From assembly GCA_031552185.1 (NCBI GenBank), contig JAVBMU010000014.1, positions 1-48,402 of the forward strand: 48,402 nt of DNA. The letters are read 5' to 3'. Below the pieces are notes generated by a model. It ran no database searches, was not told where the DNA came from, and saw nothing but the letters and a program-made list of their open reading frames with translations. A program made the translations under genes and the position numbers. Within the stretch, counting starts at the first letter, position 1. Every line of letters starts with the position of its first letter. Positions 16,930 to 25,351 of this stretch are shown here, piece by piece. The stretch comes from JAVBMU01 sp031552185. GTDB lineage: Bacteria; Actinomycetota; Actinomycetes; Actinomycetales; Cellulomonadaceae.

Positions 16930-17744
16930 TGCGGGGGACCAGCGCGGCCTCGCTGGCCGCAGTGCAGGAACGGTTCGAGCCGGTCCTGCAGGCGGCAGGC
17001 CCGGCAGCGCTCGACCTCGGCGAGCAACTCTTCGCGGTCACGGCGGCGCTCGACTCGTCCGCGGCGCTGCGCCGCGGGCTGTCCGATCCGTCGCGGTCCG
17101 GCGCGGACAAGGCAGCGCTGGCCGCGGGGACCCTGGCCGGCCGGTTCGACGAGCGCGTCGTCGACCTGCTCCGGGGCATCGCCGAGTCCCGTTGGTCCCG
17201 CGAGCGGGATGTCGCGGACGCCGTCGAGGAGGTCGCCATCGGCGCGGTCCTCGCGGCGGCGGAGGCCCGCGGCGTGCTGGAGCAGGTCGAGGACGAACTG
17301 TTCCGCCTCTCCCGCGCGCTGATCGGCTCGCGCGAGGCGCGGGCGGTGCTGTCCGACACCGGCACGGCGCCCGAGCAGCGTCGGGCGCTGGCCGAGGCGA
17401 TCCTGGCCGGGAAGGCGGACGAGGCCACCCGCACGCTCGCCCTGCACGCGACGACGGCCCTGCGGGGTCGGCGGTTCGTGCCGACACTGGGCTGGTACGG
17501 GGAGATCGCGGCGGCTCGCCGCAAGAGGTTGGTCGCCTCGGTCACGACCGCCGTCGAACTCGATGCGGCCCAGACCGACCGCCTGGGTCAGTTGCTGACC
17601 CGGACCTACGGGCGCCCGGTTCAGCTCAATGTGACCGTGGACCGCGATGTCGTCGGTGGGCTTCGGGTGCAGGTCGGGGCCGACGTCGTGAACGCGACGA
17701 TCCTGGCTCGGCTGTCCGACGCCCGACGGCGTCTGGCGGGGTGA
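16929..17744 (+). CDS. atpH: F0F1 ATP synthase subunit delta
   Basis: Joins the b stalk to the alpha3beta3 head. The 271-residue protein is of the long actinobacterial type, with an N-terminal helical domain that repeats in the middle and the typical C-terminal stretch RLGQLLTRTYGRPVQLNVTV...VGGLRVQVGADVVNATI (residues about 220-260). ATG at 16929 shares a base with the atpF stop (TGATG). A 127-base gap to atpA holds a small hairpin (CCGCACTGGGTGCGG) and the atpA ribosome site AGGAGAAG. Confidence 0.95.
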   Translation: MRGTSAASLAAVQERFEPVLQAAGPAALDLGEQLFAVTAALDSSAALRRGLSDPSRSGADKAALAAGTLAGRFDERVVDLLRGIAESRWSRERDVADAVEEVAIGAVLAAAEARGVLEQVEDELFRLSRALIGSREARAVLSDTGTAPEQRRALAEAILAGKADEATRTLALHATTALRGRRFVPTLGWYGEIAAARRKRLVASVTTAVELDAAQTDRLGQLLTRTYGRPVQLNVTVDRDVVGGLRVQVGADVVNATILARLSDARRRLAG

Positions 17745-17871
17745 GCCGGCCTGATGACCACCGCCGGCGGACCGCACCGCCTCGGCCCGCCGGATCGGCG
17801 AGCCCGTTCGACCGCCCGAATGTTGACGAAGGAACGACCGCACTGGGTGCGGCCACGACAGGAGAAGAGCA

Positions 17872-19500
17872 ATGGCTGAGCTGACGATCCGGCCCGAGGA
17901 GATCCGGGCCGCTCTGGACAGCTTCATGGACTCCTACCAGCCCGAGGGTGCGGTCAGCGAGGAAGTCGGCCGCGTCACCCTCGCCGCCGACGGCATCGCG
18001 CAGGTCGAGGGCCTGCCGGGAGCCATGGCGAACGAGTTGCTGCGGTTCGAGGACGGCACGCTCGGCCTGGCGCTGAACTTGGACGTCCGGGAGATCGGCG
18101 TCGTCATTCTCGGCGAATTCGCCGGGATCGAGGAGGGCCAGGAAGTCCGACGGACCGGCGAGGTGCTCTCGGTGCCGGTCGGCGACGGATACCTCGGGCG
18201 GGTCGTGGACCCCCTGGGCGACCCGATCGACGGCCTGGGCGAGATCATCACCGAGGGCCGCCGCGCCCTGGAACTGCAGGCGCCGGGCGTCATGCACCGC
18301 AAGTCGGTCCACGAACCGCTGCAGACCGGCCTCAAGGCGATCGACTCGATGATCCCGATCGGTCGGGGCCAGCGGGAGCTGATCATCGGCGATCGGCAGA
18401 CCGGCAAGACGGCGATCGCGATCGACACGATCATCAACCAGAAGGCGAACTGGGACTCGGGCGATCCGCGCAAGCAGGTCCGCTGCATCTACGTCGCCAT
18501 CGGTCAGAAGGGCTCGACGATCGCGTCCGTGCGCGGCGCGCTCGAAGAGGCGGGCGCGCTGGAGTACACCACGATCGTCGCCGCCCCGGCGTCCGACCCG
18601 GCCGGCTTCAAGTACCTCGCCCCGTACACCGGCTCGGCGATCGGCCAGCACTGGATGTACGACGGCAAGCACGTCCTGATCGTCTTCGACGACCTCTCCA
18701 AGCAGGCCGAGGCCTACCGGGCCGTGTCGCTCCTGCTGCGCCGCCCGCCAGGGCGCGAGGCCTACCCGGGCGACGTCTTCTACCTGCACTCGCGGCTGCT
18801 CGAGCGTTGCGCCAAGCTCTCCGACGACCTCGGGGCGGGCTCGATGACCGGCCTGCCGATCATCGAGACCAAGGCGAACGACGTCTCGGCCTACATCCCG
18901 ACCAACGTCATCTCGATCACCGACGGTCAGATCTTCCTCCAGTCGGACCTGTTCAACTCCGACCAGCGCCCGGCCGTCGACGTCGGCATCTCGGTGTCCC
19001 GAGTCGGTGGCGACGCCCAGGTCAAGGCGATGAAGAAGGTCTCCGGCACGCTGAAGATCGACCTGGCGCAGTACCGCTCGCTGCAGGCGTTCGCCATGTT
19101 CGCCTCGGACCTCGACGCGGCCTCGCGCGGCCAGCTCGCCCGGGGCGCCGTCCTGATGGAACTGCTCAAGCAGGGCCAACTGACCCCGTACCCGGTCGAG
19201 GAGCAGGTTGCCTCGCTGTGGGCGGGCACCAAGGGCCGGCTCGACGACGTCCCGCTGGAGGACGTGCGTCGGTTCGAGACCGAGCTGCTGGAGCACCTGC
19301 GGCGCAATACGAAGGTCCTGGCCACGATCGCCACGACCGGACTGCTCGACGACAACACCGAGAAGGAGCTCGGCGACGCCGTCGACGACTTCCGGGCCGG
19401 CTTCCTCAAGGGTGACGGCACCCCGCTCGTCGGCGGATCCGTCGAGGACGAGGAGCAGGAAGTCGAGCAGGAGCAGATCGTCCGGCAGAAGAGGGCCTGA
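17872..19500 (+). CDS. atpA: F1 ATP synthase subunit alpha
   Basis: Non-catalytic nucleotide-binding subunit of F1. The 542-residue protein has the P-loop GDRQTGKT (173-180), IPIGRGQRELIIG before it, the VFDDLSKQAEAYR Walker B region, and SVSRVGG with the arginine finger that reaches the catalytic site of beta. The C-terminus carries an acidic extension (VEDEEQEVEQEQ). ATG at 17872 has AGGAGAAGAG upstream. The atpG ATG follows two bases after the stop. Confidence 0.98.
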   Translation: MAELTIRPEEIRAALDSFMDSYQPEGAVSEEVGRVTLAADGIAQVEGLPGAMANELLRFEDGTLGLALNLDVREIGVVILGEFAGIEEGQEVRRTGEVLSVPVGDGYLGRVVDPLGDPIDGLGEIITEGRRALELQAPGVMHRKSVHEPLQTGLKAIDSMIPIGRGQRELIIGDRQTGKTAIAIDTIINQKANWDSGDPRKQVRCIYVAIGQKGSTIASVRGALEEAGALEYTTIVAAPASDPAGFKYLAPYTGSAIGQHWMYDGKHVLIVFDDLSKQAEAYRAVSLLLRRPPGREAYPGDVFYLHSRLLERCAKLSDDLGAGSMTGLPIIETKANDVSAYIPTNVISITDGQIFLQSDLFNSDQRPAVDVGISVSRVGGDAQVKAMKKVSGTLKIDLAQYRSLQAFAMFASDLDAASRGQLARGAVLMELLKQGQLTPYPVEEQVASLWAGTKGRLDDVPLEDVRRFETELLEHLRRNTKVLATIATTGLLDDNTEKELGDAVDDFRAGFLKGDGTPLVGGSVEDEEQEVEQEQIVRQKRA

Positions 19501-19502
19501 GC

Positions 19503-20402
19503 ATGGCCGGCTCTCAGCGGGTCTACCGGGCGCGGATCAGGTCGACCCAGGCGCTGAAGAAGATGTTCCGCGCGCAGGAGCTGATCGCCGCCTCCCGGAT
19601 CGGACGGGCGCGGGCCGCGACCGCGCAGGCGGCGCCGTTCGCGCGGGCGATCACCAAGGCGGTCTCCGCCGTCGCGACCCACTCCAACGCCGTGCACCCG
19701 CTCACCTCCGAGCGCACGGACACGAACGAGGTCGCGGTCCTGGTGATCGCCTCCGATCGGGGCCAGGCCGGCGCCTACTCGGCGTCGATCCTGCGGGAGG
19801 CGGAGCGGCTCATCGATCGGCTGACGGACGAGGGCAAGACCGTCCAGCTCTACGTCACGGGCCGGCGCGCCATCTCCTACTACACCTTCCGCGACCGACC
19901 GATGGTCCGGAGCTGGTCCTACGGCTCCGACGCGCCGCGCCCCGAGGTCGGCGACGAGATCGCGGACACGCTGTTGGCCGCCTTCCAGGCATCGCCCGAG
20001 AAGGGCGGGGTCGGCGAATTGCACATCGTCACCACGCGGTTCGTCAACATGGTGACGCAGGTCCCGATGGTGCGGCGGATGCTTCCGCTCGAGGTCGTCG
20101 AGGGGGTGGCGCCCACCCAGGCGGAGGACGTGCTGCCGCTGTACGACTTCGAGCCGAACGCGGAGGAGGTGCTCGATGCCCTGCTGCCGCGGTATGTGCG
20201 CAGCCGGATCTACGCGCACCTCCTCGAGGCGGCCGCGTCCGAGCTGGCCGCCCGCCAGCGGGCCATGCACACGGCCACCGAGAACGCCGAGGACCTCATC
20301 CGGGACTACACCCGGCTCGCCAACCAGGCCCGGCAGGCCGACATTACCCAGGAGATCTCCGAGATCGTCTCCGGGGCCGACGCGCTGGCGGCGTCGTCGT
20401 GA
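19503..20402 (+). CDS. atpG: F1 ATP synthase subunit gamma
   Basis: The rotating central shaft. The 299-residue protein shows the usual coiled-coil ends: AGSQRVYRARIRSTQALKK at the N-terminus and ARQRAMHTATENAEDLI near residue 255, with the central Rossmann-like part including VIASDRGQAGAYSASI (the family's SDRGLCGG position). ATG at 19503 directly follows atpA. The 67-base gap to atpD has AAGCGAGGCAAGCA before the atpD ATG. Confidence 0.96.
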   Translation: MAGSQRVYRARIRSTQALKKMFRAQELIAASRIGRARAATAQAAPFARAITKAVSAVATHSNAVHPLTSERTDTNEVAVLVIASDRGQAGAYSASILREAERLIDRLTDEGKTVQLYVTGRRAISYYTFRDRPMVRSWSYGSDAPRPEVGDEIADTLLAAFQASPEKGGVGELHIVTTRFVNMVTQVPMVRRMLPLEVVEGVAPTQAEDVLPLYDFEPNAEEVLDALLPRYVRSRIYAHLLEAAASELAARQRAMHTATENAEDLIRDYTRLANQARQADITQEISEIVSGADALAASS

Positions 20403-20469
20403 CCCCGACTGTTCTTCCGACCCGAACGACCGCCGGATCGCCGTCCGGCCCTGCGAAGCGAGGCAAGCA

Positions 20470-21951
20470 ATGACCGCGACCACCGTGGAAGCCACGGCCG
20501 AGCACATCTTGGGCCCCGGCGTCGGCCGGGTCGCCCGGGTGATCGGTCCCGTCGTCGACATCGAATTTCCCGCCGACGCGATCCCCGACATCTACAACGC
20601 GTTGATGGTCGACATCGACCTGTCGAACCAGGGCGAGGACGAGAAGTCCTTCACGCTCACGCTCGAAGTCGCCCAGCACCTCGGCGACTCCCTGGTCCGG
20701 GCCATCGCGCTCAAACCGACCGACGGTCTGGTCCGCGGCGCGAAGGTCCGGGACACCGGCTCCGCGATCAGCGTCCCGGTGGGCGACGTCACCAAGGGCC
20801 ACGTCTTCAACGTGACCGGCGACGTGCTCAACCTCAAGGACGGCGAGCGGATCGAGATCACCGAGCGCTGGCCGATCCACCGCAAGCCCCCGGCCTTCGA
20901 CCAACTCGAGTCGAAGACCACGATGTTCGAGACCGGGATCAAGGTCATCGACCTGCTCACCCCGTACGTCCAGGGCGGCAAGATCGGCTTGTTCGGCGGC
21001 GCGGGCGTCGGCAAGACCGTCCTCATCCAGGAGATGATCCAGCGGGTCGCCCAGGACCACGGCGGCGTCTCCGTGTTCGCCGGGGTCGGCGAGCGCACCC
21101 GCGAGGGCAACGACCTGATCGGCGAGATGGAGGAGGCCGGCGTCTTCGACAAGACCGCGCTGGTCTTCGGGCAGATGGACGAGCCGCCGGGGACGCGACT
21201 TCGGGTCGCCCTGTCCGCGCTCACGATGGCGGAGTACTTCCGCGACGTGAAGAAGCAGGACGTGCTGCTGTTCATCGACAACATCTTCCGGTTCACCCAG
21301 GCCGGGTCCGAGGTCTCCACGCTGCTCGGCCGGATGCCGTCCGCGGTGGGTTACCAGCCGAACCTCGCCGACGAGATGGGCATCCTGCAGGAGCGGATCA
21401 CCTCCACCCGCGGGCACTCCATCACCTCGCTGCAGGCGATCTACGTCCCCGCGGACGACTACACCGACCCGGCGCCCGCGACGACGTTCGCCCACCTCGA
21501 CGCCACCACCGAGCTCTCGCGTGAGATCGCCTCCCGCGGTCTGTACCCGGCGGTGGACCCGCTCGCGTCGACGTCCCGGATCCTCGACCCGCGCTACGTC
21601 GGGCAGGACCACTACGACGTCGCCACCCGGGTGAAGTCGATCCTGCAGCGCAACAAGGAACTGCAGGACATCATCGCCATCCTCGGCGTCGACGAGCTCA
21701 GCGAAGAGGACAAGACCGTGGTCGCCCGGGCGCGGCGGATCCAGCAGTTCCTCAGCCAGAACACCTACATGGCCGAGAAGTTCACCGGCGTCACCGGCTC
21801 GACCGTGCCGATGGCCGAGACGATCGAGGCCTTCAAGAAGCTGTGCGACGGCGAGTTCGACCACATGGCCGAGCAAGCCTTCTTCAACATCGGCGGCCTG
21901 GAGGACCTCGAGCGCAACTGGGCGCGGGTTCAGAAGGAATACGGCGCCTGA
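20470..21951 (+). CDS. atpD: F1 ATP synthase subunit beta
   Basis: Catalytic subunit of F1. The 493-residue protein has the P-loop GGAGVGKT (176-183), the catalytic glutamate region VGERTREGNDL, LLFIDNIFRFTQAGSEVS (Walker B) and the DELSEEDK lever near the C-terminus. The ATG at 20470 was chosen by family length and homology; the frame happens to be open back to 20176 through atpG. A hairpin with a T run follows the stop, separating it from atpC. Confidence 0.98.
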   Translation: MTATTVEATAEHILGPGVGRVARVIGPVVDIEFPADAIPDIYNALMVDIDLSNQGEDEKSFTLTLEVAQHLGDSLVRAIALKPTDGLVRGAKVRDTGSAISVPVGDVTKGHVFNVTGDVLNLKDGERIEITERWPIHRKPPAFDQLESKTTMFETGIKVIDLLTPYVQGGKIGLFGGAGVGKTVLIQEMIQRVAQDHGGVSVFAGVGERTREGNDLIGEMEEAGVFDKTALVFGQMDEPPGTRLRVALSALTMAEYFRDVKKQDVLLFIDNIFRFTQAGSEVSTLLGRMPSAVGYQPNLADEMGILQERITSTRGHSITSLQAIYVPADDYTDPAPATTFAHLDATTELSREIASRGLYPAVDPLASTSRILDPRYVGQDHYDVATRVKSILQRNKELQDIIAILGVDELSEEDKTVVARARRIQQFLSQNTYMAEKFTGVTGSTVPMAETIEAFKKLCDGEFDHMAEQAFFNIGGLEDLERNWARVQKEYGA

Positions 21952-21962
21952 TCTCACGCCGG

Positions 21963-21991
21963 CCGCCGGGGTCCACGACCCCGGCGGTTTT
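21963..21991 (+). terminator. Intrinsic terminator between atpD and atpC
   Basis: A perfect 11-bp GC-rich stem (21963-21973 with 21977-21987) with a 3-base loop is followed at once by TTTT. This is the only terminator in the window with a T run, and it sits inside the atp operon. Confidence 0.75.
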
Positions 21992-21994
21992 GCG

Positions 21995-22000
21995 TATGAT
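21995..22000 (+). promoter_or_regulatory. Possible -10 box for atpC
   Basis: TATGAT closely matches TATAAT and lies 27 bases before the atpC GTG, just after the terminator. No clear -35 is present, since that position falls in the hairpin. Confidence 0.45.
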
Positions 22001-22027
22001 CGGCCCACGGACACGAAGGAGATGCAC

Positions 22028-22333
22028 GTGGCAGAACCCAATGCCCACCTGGGCGTCGACCTCGTCGCCAAGGACCGGACGGTGTGGTCCGGACCCGCGA
22101 TCATGGTCTCCGCGCCCGCTGCCGAGGGTGACATCGGCATCCTGGTGGGCCATGCCCCCCTGCTGTCCGTCCTGCGCGCCGGGTCCGTGCGGATCAAGCC
22201 CGCCGACGGCGCCCGGCTCGAGTTCCAGGTCGCCGGCGGCTTCCTCTCGGTCGACTCCGACCAGGTGACGATCGTCGCGGACGCGGTCGAAGCCGCGGCG
22301 CCGACCGCGGGCACCGGGCCGGCGAGCCACTGA
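22028..22333 (+). CDS. atpC: F1 ATP synthase subunit epsilon, short form
   Basis: Contacts the c-ring and gamma and can restrain ATP hydrolysis. The 101-residue protein contains only the beta-sandwich domain (LGVDLVAKDRTVWSGPA, GDIGILVGHAPLLSVLRAGS, GGFLSVDSDQVTIVAD) and a short tail; the C-terminal inhibitory helical hairpin is missing, as in many actinobacteria, so control of hydrolysis must come by other means. GTG at 22028 is preferred over ATG 22022 because AAGGAG ends exactly at 22021, leaving six bases to the GTG but none to the ATG. Confidence 0.95.
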   Translation: MAEPNAHLGVDLVAKDRTVWSGPAIMVSAPAAEGDIGILVGHAPLLSVLRAGSVRIKPADGARLEFQVAGGFLSVDSDQVTIVADAVEAAAPTAGTGPASH

Positions 22334-22343
22334 GGAGTCTGCG

Positions 22344-22859
22344 GTGGTGCTGCTGGAGTGGGGAGCGATCGCGCTCGTCCTTGCGATCGTCACTGTGGCA
22401 GCCCTCGGCGTCTTCCGTTTGAGAACGCTCACCCGTCGGATCGGTTCCTTCGATTGCGGGATCCGGCCCGTGGACGCGGCCGGGCAGTGGGAGCAGGGGA
22501 TCGCGCACTACGGCGTCACCAGGATTGCCTGGTGGCGCTGCTGGTCCCTGTCCATGCGGCCCGCCATGCTGCTGGACCGCTCCGAGTTGGTGATCACCGG
22601 CCGCCGGCCGCTGCGGCCCGAGGACGTCGACGGCGCCGGGGCCGACGGCGGGCCGCCGGTCGGCGTCCCCACGCCGGCGATCCCGGCGGGCGTCGAGGCC
22701 CTGACCGGGGTCCACGCGTCCGCCCGGGCCGACGCGTATATCGTGCGATGTAGCTGCCGGGGGGCCGAACTCGAACTCGCCATGTCCGCGGCGGCCTACG
22801 CCGGCCTCGCGTCCTGGTTGGAGGCCGCTCCGCCGACCCGCCGCCAGGCGATCGTGTAG
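22344..22859 (+). CDS. DUF2550 membrane protein
   Basis: A 171-residue protein of the DUF2550 family, which in actinobacteria regularly follows atpC; function unknown. One N-terminal helix (residues about 5-25) is followed by RRIGSFDCGIRP, a family hallmark, then GITRYGV-like IAHYGVTRIAWWRCWSLSMRP and a cytoplasmic beta-rich part. A Gly/Ala/Pro-rich spacer (residues about 95-115) interrupts it. GTG at 22344 lies ten bases after the atpC stop with GAGGAG upstream, so it is co-transcribed with atpC. Confidence 0.85.
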   Translation: MVLLEWGAIALVLAIVTVAALGVFRLRTLTRRIGSFDCGIRPVDAAGQWEQGIAHYGVTRIAWWRCWSLSMRPAMLLDRSELVITGRRPLRPEDVDGAGADGGPPVGVPTPAIPAGVEALTGVHASARADAYIVRCSCRGAELELAMSAAAYAGLASWLEAAPPTRRQAIV

Positions 22860-22867
22860 GGGCGGCG

Positions 22868-23563
22868 GTGAGGCTCGTCGTCGCGCACTGCGCCGCGCGA
22901 TACACCGGGCGGCTGTCGGCCGCCCTGCCCCCCGCCACCCGGTTGCTCGTCGTCAAAGCCGACGGCTCGGTGCTGATCCACTCCGACGGCGGCTCCTACA
23001 AGCCGTTGAACTGGATGAGCCCACCCTGTTCGTTGAGCGTGCGCGAGCCCGACGCCGAGGCGGCGGCCCGCGGCGTCGTGGCGTGCTGGGTGGTCCAGCA
23101 CGCGAAGTCCGACGACCGGCTCGAGATCGAGTTCTACGAACTGCTGCACGACTCGGCGCACGACCTCGGCGTCGACCCCGGCCTCGTCAAGGACGGCGTC
23201 GAGGCGCACCTGCAGGAACTCCTGGCGGCGCAGATCTGCCTGCTCGGCGCCGGGCACACCCTGGTCCGACGCGAGTACCCGACCGCCATCGGGCCGGTGG
23301 ACATCCTGGCCCGGGATCGGCACGGGGTCGCCGTCGCCGTCGAGATCAAGCGCCGGGGGGAGATCGACGGCGTCGAGCAACTGACCCGATACCTGGAACT
23401 TCTCAACCGCGACCCGCTACTCGCTCCGGTGCGCGGCGTGTTCGCCGCGCAGGAGATCAAGCCGCAGGCGCGCGTGCTGGCGACCGACCGGGGGATCGGC
23501 TGCCTCGTCCTGGACTACGCCGCCATGCGCGGCGTCGACGACGCGGAGTCCCGGCTGTTCTGA
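22868..23563 (+). CDS. nucS: Endonuclease NucS (mismatch-specific)
   Basis: NucS/EndoMS cuts both strands at mismatches and replaces MutS-MutL repair in most actinobacteria. The 231-residue protein has the N-terminal beta domain (MRLVVAHCAARYTGRL) and a C-terminal RecB-like nuclease with Asp145 (GPVDILARD), Glu159 and Lys161 (VEIKRRG), then GVEQLTRYLE. No sliding-clamp motif is certain, though the very C-terminus DAESRLF is the usual place for it and ends in LF. GTG at 22868 lies eight bases beyond the DUF2550 stop. Confidence 0.96.
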   Translation: MRLVVAHCAARYTGRLSAALPPATRLLVVKADGSVLIHSDGGSYKPLNWMSPPCSLSVREPDAEAAARGVVACWVVQHAKSDDRLEIEFYELLHDSAHDLGVDPGLVKDGVEAHLQELLAAQICLLGAGHTLVRREYPTAIGPVDILARDRHGVAVAVEIKRRGEIDGVEQLTRYLELLNRDPLLAPVRGVFAAQEIKPQARVLATDRGIGCLVLDYAAMRGVDDAESRLF

Positions 23564-23729
23564 TTCACCGCCCGGCTCCGGACCGGCCGGATCCGGTCGG
23601 CACCCGTCGCGAATATTTCGGACAGAAACTGACCATTCGCCCCCCGATCCCGGGGTATTTGTCCGCCGCAGTTGGCGTTTTCGCCGAGGAAGAGTGAATC
23701 TCTGGGCTCCGATGAGCCACAATGGCCCC

Positions 23730-24992
23730 ATGACGACAGGCGCCGCTCCCGCACCAGACGCTCCGCTCGTGATCCGCGGACGGGTGATCGCGCCGACGAT
23801 GGTGCTCGAGGACGGCGTCGTCGTCCTCGAGGGGCCGACAATCGCCTGGGTGGGTCGCGGGGACGAGGCGGCCGGCACCCCCTGGGCGGCCGCCGTCGCT
23901 GCGGCCGCCGCCCCGACGCCCGGCACGACCGTGCTGCCGGGCCTGGTCGATCTGCATAACCACGGTGGCGGCGGGGCGAGTTTCCCCGACGCGGCCTCGC
24001 CGGCGGAGGCCCGCCGCGCGATTGCCGAGCACCTCGCCCACGGCACGACGAGCCTGGTGGCCTCGCTCGTGACCGCCGACCCGACGACGCTGATGATCCG
24101 GGTGGCGACGCTCGCCGACCTCGCCGACGCCGGCGACCTCGCGGCGATCCATATCGAGGGGCCATTCCTGTCCCCGGTCCGGTGCGGCGCGCAGAACCCC
24201 GGCGACATGCGGCTCGGCGATCCGGGCCTCGTGCGCGAACTCGCGGACACCGCGCGCGGGCACCTGTTCGCGATGACGGTGGCGCCCGAGGTGACGGGCG
24301 TACTCGGCGCCGGCGGCGTGATCGAGACGCTGGTCGAGGTCGGGGCGCTGCCTGCGATCGGCCATACCGACGCGAGCCTGGAGAGCAGCGAGGCGGCGAT
24401 CGCCGCCGCCTCGGCGGCGTTGGCGGCGGCCGGGCGGCCGCGCCGGGTCCTCGCGACGCACCTCTTCAACGGGATGCGGCCCCTGCGGCATCGCAACCCG
24501 GGGCCGATTCCCGCGCTGCTCGCCGCCGCGCGGCGCGGTGACGTGGTGGTGGAACTGATCGGCGACGGCGTGCACCTGGATGCTGGGACGGTGCGCTCCG
24601 TCGCGGAACTCGTGGGACCGGACGGGTTCGCGCTGGTCACCGACGCTATGGCGGCGACGGGCATGTCGGACGGCACCTACGTCCTGGGCCCGATGGCCGT
24701 GACCGTCCGGGGCGGCGTCGCGCGCCTGGCCGGCGGCGACTCCATCGCCGGCGGCACCGCGCACCTCCTCGACGTCGTCCGCTCGACGGTCGGGTTCGGC
24801 GTCCCACTGGGGATCGCGGTCCGCGCGGCGTCCGCCACCCCCGCCGCCCTCCTCGGGCGGTCCGACCTGGGCGTCCTGGCCGCGGGAAAGCGGGCCGACG
24901 TCCTCGTCGTCGACGCTGACCTGCGCCTGGAGCGCGTCTATCAGGCGGGCCGCGTGGTCGCGCCGACGGAGCGCGCCGTCGACGTCGCGTAG
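23730..24992 (+). CDS. nagA: N-acetylglucosamine-6-phosphate deacetylase
   Basis: Removes the acetyl group from GlcNAc-6-phosphate in amino-sugar and wall recycling. Seen: LPGLVDLHNHGGGG (metal-binding HNH strand), HIEGPFLSP (metal Glu), ATHLFNGMRPL, GDGVHLD and LVTDAMAATGM (catalytic Asp). The chain is about 420 residues. Three starts compete: ATG 23730 (chosen by homology; weakly supported by a CACAAT box seven bases ahead), ATG 23712, and GTG 23694 with GAGG four bases ahead. No nagB or transporter is adjacent; the sugar locus downstream is of another kind. Confidence 0.93.
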   Translation: MTTGAAPAPDAPLVIRGRVIAPTMVLEDGVVVLEGPTIAWVGRGDEAAGTPWAAAVAAAAAPTPGTTVLPGLVDLHNHGGGGASFPDAASPAEARRAIAEHLAHGTTSLVASLVTADPTTLMIRVATLADLADAGDLAAIHIEGPFLSPVRCGAQNPGDMRLGDPGLVRELADTARGHLFAMTVAPEVTGVLGAGGVIETLVEVGALPAIGHTDASLESSEAAIAAASAALAAAGRPRRVLATHLFNGMRPLRHRNPGPIPALLAAARRGDVVVELIGDGVHLDAGTVRSVAELVGPDGFALVTDAMAATGMSDGTYVLGPMAVTVRGGVARLAGGDSIAGGTAHLLDVVRSTVGFGVPLGIAVRAASATPAALLGRSDLGVLAAGKRADVLVVDADLRLERVYQAGRVVAPTERAVDVA

Positions 24993-24998
24993 CCGGCT

Positions 24999-25040
24999 GC
25001 GGGCGCCGACGTCACGACGGGCGGCGGGCGCCGAAGTCAC
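24999..25040. repeat. Direct repeat after nagA
   Basis: GCGGGCGCCGACGTCAC (24999-25015) recurs at 25024-25040 with one change (A for C). This and the 13-bp arrays further on are all I see in the gap of about 360 bases between nagA and the LacI gene. Confidence 0.6.
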
Positions 25041-25166
25041 AAAGGGCGCGGGATCCGGCCCAGGTTGGTGCGGTCTCGTTCCGTTCGCCTCGGGCCCGGC
25101 GGCGGTGAGACCGGATCGTGACCTCCTGTTGGTTGCCCGACCTCCGGCTCGGCCCTAGTCTTGACG

Positions 25167-25231
25167 CAAGCGCTTCGACGAAGCGCTTCGACAAACCGTT
25201 TCGACAACCCGTTTCGACAAACCGTTTCGAC
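25167..25231. repeat. Five tandem 13-bp repeats, possible LacI sites
   Basis: Five head-to-tail 13-mers fill 65 bases: CAAGCGCTTCGAC, GAAGCGCTTCGAC, AAACCGTTTCGAC, AACCCGTTTCGAC and AAACCGTTTCGAC. Each has a palindromic heart (AAGCGCTT or AAACCGTTT) of the kind bound by LacI-family proteins. Located 120-185 bases before the LacI start. Confidence 0.85.
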
Positions 25232-25280
25232 GCCCGGACCAGGCACTTTGCCGGTCGGACCGGGCATTCGACCGGCGCCC

Positions 25281-25332
25281 GACGCGTCCCTGGGACGCGT
25301 CCCTGCGGCGCGTTCCGACGGCGCGTTCCGAC
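25281..25332. repeat. Four tandem 13-bp repeats next to the LacI start
   Basis: GACGCGTCCCTGG, GACGCGTCCCTGC and two copies of GGCGCGTTCCGAC run head to tail, again with a 13-bp period, ending 19 bases before the LacI ATG. GGGACGCGTCCC inside is a perfect palindrome. The 49 bases between the two arrays hold a looser 21-bp duplication (25235 and 25256). Confidence 0.85.
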
Positions 25333-25351
25333 GGCGCAGAAGAGGACCGAC

